Source: Acidimicrobiales bacterium
Lineage (GTDB): Bacteria > Actinomycetota > Acidimicrobiia > Acidimicrobiales > JABEUL01
Assembly (NCBI GenBank): GCA_013044465.1
Contig: JABEUL010000323.1
Span: 1-14,742, forward strand
Reading direction: 5' to 3'
DNA length: 14,742 nucleotides
The notes under the pieces are model-generated. The model searched no databases. It saw only the letters and a program-made list of their open reading frames with translations, and was not told the DNA's origin. Shown here in pieces: positions 1-5,154 of the stretch (its first letter is position 1; each line of letters begins with the position of its first letter). The position numbers were made by a program, and so were the translations under genes.

Positions 1-1
1 C

Positions 2-310
2 TTTACTACTTCATCTGGAATCCCATTACTGATAATTCAAGGAACTGCAGATGAACAAATCCCGCCAATTTCAACACAACTATTAGCAACACATCTTTGC
101 AGCATCGGAACAAACTTGGAAAGATGGATGTATCCCGGCATGAGTCATACTGGTGTAATACCTGTATCCACTCAAGACATGTTGACTTGGATGAATTCAA
201 TATTTAACCCAAAGAGCATACTGCCTCCAGCGTGGCATCCAACTGGTCTTTCAAATGTTCTTGACCAGAACTGCTCAACACCTGGTGGATTTACAACTCC
301 ATCGCCCTAG
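2..310 (+). CDS. Secretory lipase-like alpha/beta hydrolase, C-terminal part (5' end outside window)
   Basis: The frame is open from the left edge to a TAG at 308-310, giving about 102 residues of a protein whose N-terminus lies upstream. The visible part contains PLLIIQGTADEQIPP, the usual strand-turn segment carrying the catalytic acid (Asp of GTAD) in alpha/beta hydrolases. It is followed about 35 residues later by YPGMSHTG, whose His fits the third member of the catalytic triad. The spacing, the short helix after the His (DMLTWMNSIF) and the Cys-containing tail (DQNCS) resemble the secretory lipase / esterase group of actinomycetes. The nucleophile Ser and any signal peptide are off the window, so export and substrate are inferred from family resemblance only. 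A peptidase-like alpha/beta hydrolase is the main alternative. No clear terminator follows. Confidence 0.7.
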   Translation, partial: FTTSSGIPLLIIQGTADEQIPPISTQLLATHLCSIGTNLERWMYPGMSHTGVIPVSTQDMLTWMNSIFNPKSILPPAWHPTGLSNVLDQNCSTPGGFTTPSP

Positions 311-495
311 AGTGATGGTCAGTTATAACTCAATTTATATAGATATGATTTTTAAATGCCTTTAGGTGTCTCGTAATCGGCTAATCGGGCCCTACGAGAG
401 TTGCCGTAACAATGCTCAGCTTTGAGGTGTGTGGATGTTACTGGAACGGCGTTGCATAACCTTGGAATAGCCACCCGGACATCTTGAATGGTGAT
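311..495. other. Intergenic stretch with one inverted repeat
   Basis: No convincing coding frame. The only structure I see is a perfect 7-bp inverted repeat, TCTCGTA at 369-375 and TACGAGA at 393-399, with a 17-nt GC-containing loop, about 60 bp after the lipase stop. It lacks a T-run on either side, so a Rho-independent terminator is not supported. It could be an operator or chance. Confidence 0.3.
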
Positions 496-600
496 GTGGT
501 AATAAGTGACTGGTCGGTACTTTAACAGTTATGAAGACTGATTTAGCCGATCGCCCACATATCGTAGCCATATACAAGACTAATGAATCCGGGCAGCACT
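496..600 (+). repeat. Upstream block shared by pilin-like copies 1 and 2 (unit A)
   Basis: This block aligns without gaps to 1372-1476, and both end exactly at the start codon of their pilin-like gene. I count about 60 of 105 identical bases, with the best conservation at the left end (GTGGTAAT, then TGG, CTTTA and TTATGAAG). Equal length and identical spacing to the ATG indicate that the duplication that made the two paralogues included upstream DNA. In the frame one base behind the gene, both blocks carry an ATG at the same place (531 and 1407). Both then read 25 codons to a TAA that overlaps the pilin-like ATG by 8 nt. No Shine-Dalgarno sequence precedes these ATGs, so I do not call them genes. 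Confidence 0.55.
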
Positions 601-1260
601 ATGAATAAATCAGTTATGCCATCAATCAGGAATACGGATTCAAGATGGAAAGCATCTCGCCACAAATCCAAGAAAGTTACAAATAAACCTACCCGTCAAT
701 CGCTTACTTTGGCAGTAGTTTCACTCGCTTTGGTACTAGTCATTTGCGGTATATTCGCTTTTCAAATATTTTATAGGGGGCTAAATCCTTTTCTTGGTGT
801 GGACCCAACTCTTCATACAGCAGCGCAGTCCAGCATTGGCAATGCGATAATTGAGGCAACATCAATCTATTCGCCATCAGGTAGCGCTTTCGGAGACTCA
901 ACTTCAGAGACCGGCAGAAATATGTAAAAAGGCACAACTAGGATTTCCTATGTCACAAATGCCGCTAAGGCAACAAATGTTGTTGGCGTTGCTGATCTTA
1001 AATGCACAAGTATTGAAGGGTGCCAGGAAGTAGAGTTAGTGGCAATTGACCCGGTGAATTTAGTTTGCTATTACGCAAGAGTTGATAAATCAATTACATC
1101 TGCCACTACTTCTACATATAGTTCAAACTATAGTTCTCAAGGCATTACTTATGGGAGCCGACTACTCAAATCCGGGGAAGATCAATGCAAGACTTCTGAT
1201 AAAGTATCGAACTGGAATGCGGGTAGTTTCCCGATACTTTTGCCTAAAAACTCAGCTTAG
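601..1260 (+). pseudogene. Pilin-like single-pass membrane protein, copy 1, broken by an in-frame TAA
   Basis: One frame runs from 601 to the TAG at 1258-1260 and is interrupted only by TAA at 925-927. The flanks match the paralogues on both sides. SAFGDSTSET and GRNM come before the stop. KG, then LKCTSIEGCQEVELV, CYYARVDKS and YGSRLLKSGEDQCKTSDK come after it. At the stop, copies 2 and 3 have Gln (CAA) in KEMQKG / KEMQRG, so one C-to-T change explains it. The start at 601 (MNKS) is chosen by alignment with copy 2 (MDNS). An upstream ATG at 583 is in frame but unsupported. The Shine-Dalgarno GAGGAG of copy 2 reads GGGCAG here, so the ribosome site also looks decayed. The membrane helix is roughly residues 40-60. 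All four ectodomain cysteines persist after the stop, which suggests recent inactivation. Read as intact, it would be 219 residues. Confidence 0.75.
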
Positions 1261-1371
1261 GTTATCTGGCGTGTACCAATTCCCATTTGGAATAAAAGAA
1301 GTTTAAGCAATAATATTGATTTACTAGAGATCTCATCGGCCATACTTTAAATTAGAAATTTTCACCCACGC

Positions 1372-1476
1372 GTGGTAATTATTGGGTGGCAGATGCTTTA
1401 GTAATTATGAAGGATGACAGTTCGGATTACCTGTATTTTCTGTCTAAAGATGGGATAAGCGGAACTGAGGAGCACA
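1372..1476 (+). repeat. Upstream block shared by pilin-like copies 1 and 2 (unit B)
   Basis: Gapless partner of 496-600, ending at the ATG of copy 2. The frame one base behind the gene is open from 1356 to a TAA at 1482-1484, so it enters the pilin-like gene. It contains a VAD triplet (GTGGCAGAT) about 29 codons before its end. The sigma factor gene overlaps copy 3 in this same relative frame and has VAD (GTGGCTGAC) 32 codons before its end. This hints, weakly, that the block is a decayed 3' remnant of a sigma gene. The left edge also holds a perfect 10-bp palindrome, CCACGCGTGG, at 1366-1375, which is not preserved in unit A. Confidence 0.5.
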
Positions 1477-2109
1477 ATGGATAACTCGGATTTAGCACTT
1501 AAGAAGGGTTCTAGGTGGAGGACATTTAGAAATCCTAAAAGATCCTATCAAAATGCAAATAAACCTTTATTTCGATTACTTACTGTGATAAAGATTGTTT
1601 TCGCTATCATCTTAATATCTGTCAGCCTTTTGACTGGCGCAGTAATTTATGTTCGTAACTTTAGCTACCCACAGGCGTCTGATCGGCAAGACCCATCCAA
1701 TCTTGGCGATTCGATAATTATGGCAGTCGCCGTATATACGAAGCTAGGTGGTACCTTCGGTGATTCAACTTCAGAGACTGTCAAGGAAATGCAAAAAGGC
1801 GCATCATATCCATCCTTTACAGCGGTATATGCCAGGGCTACTTATTCTGTTGGTGTTACTAACCTAAAGTGCAGTGAGGCCGTGGGATGTCAGGAAGTTG
1901 AGTTTGCTTCAATTGCTCCACATGGATCAGCTTGTTATTACGTAACAATGGTTAAAACTACTGGACCAGCCTCTTCTTCCACAAATGGCGCGAACTCTAG
2001 AATTTTTCTCACCTCCTATGGGAGCCGATTACTCAAATCCGGAGAAGCCACATGTAGCACCTCTGACAAAGTGTCGAATTGGAAAGTGGGTGGGTTTCCG
2101 CCTACTTGA
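1477..2109 (+). CDS. Pilin-like single-pass membrane protein, copy 2 (intact)
   Basis: 210 residues. The start ATG is preceded by GAGGAG with suitable spacing (ctgaggagcacaATG). The N-terminal 35 residues are strongly basic (KK, SRWRTFRNPKRS), and a hydrophobic helix spans about 36-58 (TVIKIVFAIILISVSLLTGAV). The rest should lie outside the cell. The ectodomain begins with NLGDSIIMAVAVYTKLGGTF, which resembles the NL.NA...A..Y...G.F opening of actinobacterial minor pilin / pseudopilin domains. It has four cysteines (about 132, 138, 153, 193) conserved with both paralogues. It ends in YGSRLLKSGEATCSTSDKVS and NWKVGGFPPT. No classical prepilin-peptidase site (G before F/MTLIE) is present at the helix, so assembly into a pilus is doubtful. 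Unlike copy 3, it has no intact sigma gene upstream. Function is unknown. I infer a surface sensor or anti-sigma-like role from copy 3. Confidence 0.85.
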   Translation: MDNSDLALKKGSRWRTFRNPKRSYQNANKPLFRLLTVIKIVFAIILISVSLLTGAVIYVRNFSYPQASDRQDPSNLGDSIIMAVAVYTKLGGTFGDSTSETVKEMQKGASYPSFTAVYARATYSVGVTNLKCSEAVGCQEVEFASIAPHGSACYYVTMVKTTGPASSSTNGANSRIFLTSYGSRLLKSGEATCSTSDKVSNWKVGGFPPT

Positions 2110-2324
2110 CAAATATGGTGCCTAATTGGTTTAGAGAGGCTCCGTTGCTCCGGGTAACCATGAAGCTTCGAGAACACACTCGACTTAGATCAATTTAACC
2201 AAAATCTCTTTTAACCTCCAATTATCAGTCATGTCCAATTAATATTTACCTATAGAAACATATAAGCCAAATACTCGTGGTAAAAAGCGACAAGTTATTG
2301 CTCTAAATTTATGGAGGCAAAAAC
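2110..2324. other. Intergenic stretch before the sigma factor gene
   Basis: AT-rich, with no coding frame I trust. The bases just after the copy 2 stop (CTTGACAA) recur after the copy 3 stop, so the duplication extends slightly past the coding ends. GGAGG at 2313-2317 serves the TTG start at 2325. No clear terminator hairpin is seen. Confidence 0.35.
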
Positions 2325-2855
2325 TTGGAGTTGACAATATACGCGCCGTGTTTATGCGACGAAGTAATGACTTATTCCATGGATAATGGAGAGTCCGAGT
2401 TAATTCAGTCGGATTTCGAGAAGTTTGTATTCTTAGTGGAGCCAAAGCTAAGGAGAGCATTTGTTGCGTCATATGGTGGGGAAAGAGGTCGCGAAGCAAC
2501 AGCTGAGGCTTTGGCATATGCATGGGAACATTGGTCCCGCATCAAAGATATGGACAATCCCGCAGGCTATCTCTACCGAGTTGGCCAAAGTCGTACTCGG
2601 TCGAAAAAGAAAGCATTAGTCTTCCCCCTGCCAGACCATGAAGTCGAAACCTTCGAGCCTGGTTTGATTCCGGGCCTCCTCAAACTTACGCAAAAACAAC
2701 GCCAGTCAGTTGTGCTCGTCTACGGTTTCGGATGGACCTTGCGAGAGGTGGCTGACTTGAATGGCTGCAAAATAACAACTATTCAAAACCACTTGGAGCG
2801 GGCAATGCACAAACTTAGAAAGTCTTTAGGAGCGGAGTCCGATGAAAGCAACTGA
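2325..2855 (+). CDS. ECF-type RNA polymerase sigma factor (sigma-70 family)
   Basis: 176 residues, the normal size for an ECF sigma factor. Region 2 spans about 31-95: a FEKFVFLVEPKLRRAF core, EATAEALAYAWEHWSRIKDM matching the AeD..Q..f..aw..w..i pattern, then NPAGYLYRVGQSRTR. Region 4 spans about 113-168: LLKLTQKQRQSVVLVYGFGW, then TLREVADLNGCKITTIQNHL as the helix-turn-helix that would read the -35 box, then AMHKLRKSLG. The start is TTG, supported by GGAGG 7 nt upstream. In-frame ATG codons at 2367 and 2379 have no comparable ribosome site. A TTGACA at 2331-2336, just inside the gene, is a caveat if it is a promoter. The 3' end overlaps the next gene by 14 bp (ATG at 2842, stop at 2853-2855), implying translational coupling. 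That arrangement is usual for ECF sigma factors and their membrane anti-sigma factors. Confidence 0.85.
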   Translation: MELTIYAPCLCDEVMTYSMDNGESELIQSDFEKFVFLVEPKLRRAFVASYGGERGREATAEALAYAWEHWSRIKDMDNPAGYLYRVGQSRTRSKKKALVFPLPDHEVETFEPGLIPGLLKLTQKQRQSVVLVYGFGWTLREVADLNGCKITTIQNHLERAMHKLRKSLGAESDESN

Positions 2856-3540
2856 AGAGAACAGCTACAATTCAAATCTGGCTTCAAATCTTAGACAGAT
2901 AATAGACGGGTCTGCCAAACCACTTTCAGTGGCTGAGATTCAAAGTTGGGAAGCAGAAAAACAAGCGCGCAGAGCGGCAAACAGCGTTTTAAAAAAGAAC
3001 ATTACCCGCATGCAAATGGCAGCGGCATCAGTCGGTCTTGTAATTTGTGCTCTTATCGGTTCAATTGTCTATTTCCTTGATATTCCGTTATCAGTTATTG
3101 ACGAAGCACATAGTACAGCAGCTGAGTCCAACCTTGGCAATGGGATAATTGAGGCAAACGCGGCTTATGTACAACTAGGTAACAGCTTTGGAAAATCAAC
3201 TTCAGAGATGGTAAAGGAAATGCAAAGAGGCGAAACTAATATTGTCTATACTTCAGATTCTGCCAAAGCTATGAACGTAGTGGGTGTTGGTGACTTTAAG
3301 TGCACCGTGGCTTTTGGATGTCAAGAGGTTAAGTTAGTTTCAATTGATCTGGCAAACTCACACTGTTTTTACGTAAGAATTGATAAGAGCCCTGCATCAT
3401 CCATTGCTTCTTCAAGTAGTTCAAATCCCAGTTCTCAAACAACCGTTTACGGGAGCCGTCCGCTCAAATCCGGAGAAACCACATGTAGCACCTCTGATAA
3501 AGTCTCGAACTGGAAAGTGGGCGGCTTTCCGCCTGCTTGA
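2842..3540 (+). CDS. Pilin-like single-pass membrane protein, copy 3; candidate anti-sigma factor / sensor
   Basis: 232 residues, starting inside the sigma gene. GGAGCGGAG lies just upstream of the ATG. The N-terminal 55 residues are hydrophilic and predicted cytoplasmic (SNLRQIIDGS, AEIQSWEAEKQARRA). The membrane helix spans about 58-79. The ectodomain starts ESNLGNGIIEANAAYVQLGN and continues SFGKSTSEMVKEMQRG. Cysteines lie at 154, 160, 175 and 215, a Ser-rich linker at about 183-199, and the conserved tail is YGSRPLKSGETTC, STSDKVSNWKVGGFPPA. Topology (cytoplasmic N-terminus, one helix, outer domain) plus overlap with an ECF sigma gene is the textbook layout of an anti-sigma factor. I see no HxxxCxxC zinc motif, so it would not be a ZAS-type anti-sigma. 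The ectodomain looks like a minor pilin, an unusual choice for such a protein. The role is inferred; a plain surface protein regulated by the sigma factor is the alternative. Confidence 0.8.
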   Translation: MKATEENSYNSNLASNLRQIIDGSAKPLSVAEIQSWEAEKQARRAANSVLKKNITRMQMAAASVGLVICALIGSIVYFLDIPLSVIDEAHSTAAESNLGNGIIEANAAYVQLGNSFGKSTSEMVKEMQRGETNIVYTSDSAKAMNVVGVGDFKCTVAFGCQEVKLVSIDLANSHCFYVRIDKSPASSIASSSSSNPSSQTTVYGSRPLKSGETTCSTSDKVSNWKVGGFPPA

Positions 3541-3728
3541 CAAGAGGAAATATGCTTGCATGACCAGGTGGAAATTAATTAGTGAGTAATGGCATTTTAG
3601 ATCTTGGAATATCTAATTTGGGCTGGTCAGAACTAATAGGCATAGCACCCAAGGTTGCAGGTTAGTTGAAACAATACTTGCATTGACAGTGTGACATTTA
3701 AGAGCGGTTCTACTCTAGACTTGAGGTA
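3541..3728. other. Intergenic stretch; weak promoter candidate
   Basis: No gene seen. TTGACA at 3683-3688 matches a -35 box, but the nearest -10-like sequence (TACTCT, 3711-3716) is 22 nt away, too far for a standard promoter. I therefore give this low weight. GAGG at 3723-3726 sits only 2 nt before the ATG at 3729. Confidence 0.25.
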
Positions 3729-4733
3729 ATGCGGGTATCTGAAATTCCAACTCCTGCTCTTATCGTCGAGACTAAAGCGCTTCAATCTAATTTGAAGAAG
3801 ATGGGCACTAAATGGCCCGCCAGAACTTTGAGAACTCATGTTAAGGCATATAAGTCGACGGCAATGGCAAGAGAAATTGCAAGTTTAGGACACGACACCT
3901 TTTGTGCGGCCACATCAAAGGAGATTATCGGTCTCAGTGGTGCCGGACTGAGTGAAGACCTGCTCCTTGCAAATGTAATTTTAGATCCCACGAGGATGGG
4001 TGCTTTAGCTCAATGCAACGGAAGGGTGACGGTAGCAGTAGATTCAAAGGAGACGGTTGAAGTAGCGGCGGAGTCTGGTATCAAAGAAGTAGTAATTGAC
4101 ATTGACGTTGGATGTTATAGAACCGGCTGCAGCCCCAGCTATGGTCCGTATTTGGCTGACTTTGCGAGATCTAAGGGTTTGATAGTAAGAGGGGTGATGG
4201 GCTATGAAGGGCATCTGATGACAGAGCCCAAAATGTCAAAGGCCGAGAAGGTTAGGGCGGCAATGGAACTTTTGCTAGCTACTCATGGCGAAATTGGTGG
4301 CGAGATAATTTCAGGTGGTGGGAGTGGAACTTGGGATACAAATACTTTTGTAAATGAATTACAAGCCGGATCCTTTACTCTTATGGATAAAAGCTACAAG
4401 GATACTGGATTGCCCTTCGAGCAAGCGCTCTTCCTATTAGTCGACATTATCTCGCAGTCTTCTTTGGGCTGGTCTGTTGCCAACGGTGGGCTAAAAGCCC
4501 TTGGGATGGACCATGGCAATCCTGAGCTAGTTGGAGATGGCATTCTCTTTTATTGCTCAGATGAGCACATTACTATTCTCCCTGACGAAAATGGAAAGTT
4601 GCCAAAGTTAGGAGAGCGGGTAAGGCTTATCCCGGGCCATGTCGACCCTACCGTTGCCTATCATGAGCTGCTTTACTTGATAGACGGGGACGAAGTATTA
4701 GATATCTGGCCAATTGATCTTAGAAACTGGTAG
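3729..4733 (+). CDS. PLP-dependent D-threonine aldolase / D-serine dehydratase-like enzyme (alanine-racemase-fold)
   Basis: 334 residues, somewhat shorter than the usual 360-380. The start is fixed by the family-typical opening IPTPALIVETKALQSNLKKM. The PLP-lysine region is LRTHVKAYKSTAMAREI (Lys39/Lys42), corresponding to RPHxKTHK in relatives, but the second His is Tyr41 here. Next come TFCAATSKEIIGLSGAGLSE and LLLANVILDP of the barrel, then DIDVGCYRTGC and SGGGSGTWD, the phosphate-binding glycine turn. The C-terminal D-serine-dehydratase-like domain ends in PGHVDPT (His304, Asp306). The family metal site is His-x-Cys in eukaryotic D-serine dehydratase and His-x-Asp in D-threonine aldolase, so the aldolase type is favoured. 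The likely reaction is cleavage of a D-beta-hydroxy amino acid to glycine and an aldehyde, in the cytoplasm. The substrate cannot be set from sequence, and the gene stands alone. Confidence 0.8.
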   Translation: MRVSEIPTPALIVETKALQSNLKKMGTKWPARTLRTHVKAYKSTAMAREIASLGHDTFCAATSKEIIGLSGAGLSEDLLLANVILDPTRMGALAQCNGRVTVAVDSKETVEVAAESGIKEVVIDIDVGCYRTGCSPSYGPYLADFARSKGLIVRGVMGYEGHLMTEPKMSKAEKVRAAMELLLATHGEIGGEIISGGGSGTWDTNTFVNELQAGSFTLMDKSYKDTGLPFEQALFLLVDIISQSSLGWSVANGGLKALGMDHGNPELVGDGILFYCSDEHITILPDENGKLPKLGERVRLIPGHVDPTVAYHELLYLIDGDEVLDIWPIDLRNW

Positions 4734-4768
4734 TTACCTAAATTCGCATTCTTTTGCAACGAAGTTGA

Positions 4769-4811
4769 CAAAAAGTTCTAAAACTGCATCTAAAACAAGC
4801 TGAACTTTTTG
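4769..4811 (+). terminator. Possible terminator after the aldolase-like gene
   Basis: CAAAAAGTTC (4769-4778) pairs perfectly with GAACTTTTTG (4802-4811) around a 23-nt loop, starting 35 bp after the stop codon. The 3' arm ends in a T5 tract and the 5' arm starts with A5, so it could act in both directions. The stem is AT-rich and the loop is long, which weakens the call. Confidence 0.4.
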
Positions 4812-4860
4812 CAGAACTAATTTATAACTGCCTTCAGGAATCGTTTGGGAAGTTTAAATA

Positions 4861-4884
4861 CATTGTCCAAGTTTTTGGACAATG
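4861..4884. promoter_or_regulatory. Perfect 24-bp inverted repeat (hairpin or operator)
   Basis: CATTGTCCAA and TTGGACAATG are exact reverse complements, separated by GTTT. No T-run follows, so intrinsic termination is not obvious. It lies 127 bp after the aldolase-like gene and about 270 bp before the next gene. A dimeric regulator site or a second terminator hairpin are both possible. Confidence 0.45.
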
Positions 4885-5154
4885 TCTAGACTTCAAAGCC
4901 TCCACAAAAATTAGTATTCTTTAATTAAATTAGGCTCAAATTAAAGTCATTGCCTTTATGCCTGGTCAGACGGGTATCTTGTGACTACAAATGGCTAAAA
5001 TCCACTTAGTTATCTTTCAAAAATTTAGATTAGCTGCATTTTTGGAAGACATCCGAAACTTGCCCCAAATCATCATTACACTATATATATGTCAAAAGTT
5101 CTCCATCCGGGAATCTGATTGGCTTGTCTAAGCAAGTAGTAATCAATATTGAAT
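4885..5154 (+). promoter_or_regulatory. AT-rich leader with promoter candidate for the GH25-like gene
   Basis: No coding frame is evident. TTGCCC at 5060-5065 is followed, 18 nt later, by TATATA at 5084-5089 inside a TA repeat. This is a plausible -35/-10 pair placing transcription start near 5096. The 5' leader would be about 55 nt. No Shine-Dalgarno sequence is visible before the ATG at 5155. A small inverted repeat, GCTT-GTCT-AAGC, sits in the leader at about 5122-5133. Confidence 0.35.

Noticed and set aside
369..399. Terminator for the lipase-like gene
   Set aside because: The 7-bp inverted repeat has a 17-nt loop and no T-run on either strand.
583..600. ATG at 583 as the start of copy 1
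   Set aside because: No ribosome site precedes it, and alignment with copy 2, including upstream DNA without gaps, places the start at 601.
925..927. Programmed readthrough or a reassigned TAA in pilin-like copy 1
   Set aside because: TAA ends other intact genes here (the GH25-like gene, ccdA and the SHOCT gene), and the ribosome site of copy 1 is also degraded, so a nonsense mutation is simpler.
2239..2523. 94-codon minus-strand frame opposite the start of the sigma gene
   Set aside because: It lies antisense to a well-supported sigma-70 domain, its composition is low-complexity and it shows no domain; shadow frame.
601..3540. Genuine type IV pilus subunits
   Set aside because: None of the three proteins has a recognisable prepilin-peptidase site at the helix, the cytoplasmic tails are long, and no pilus assembly ATPase, platform protein or peptidase is in the window.
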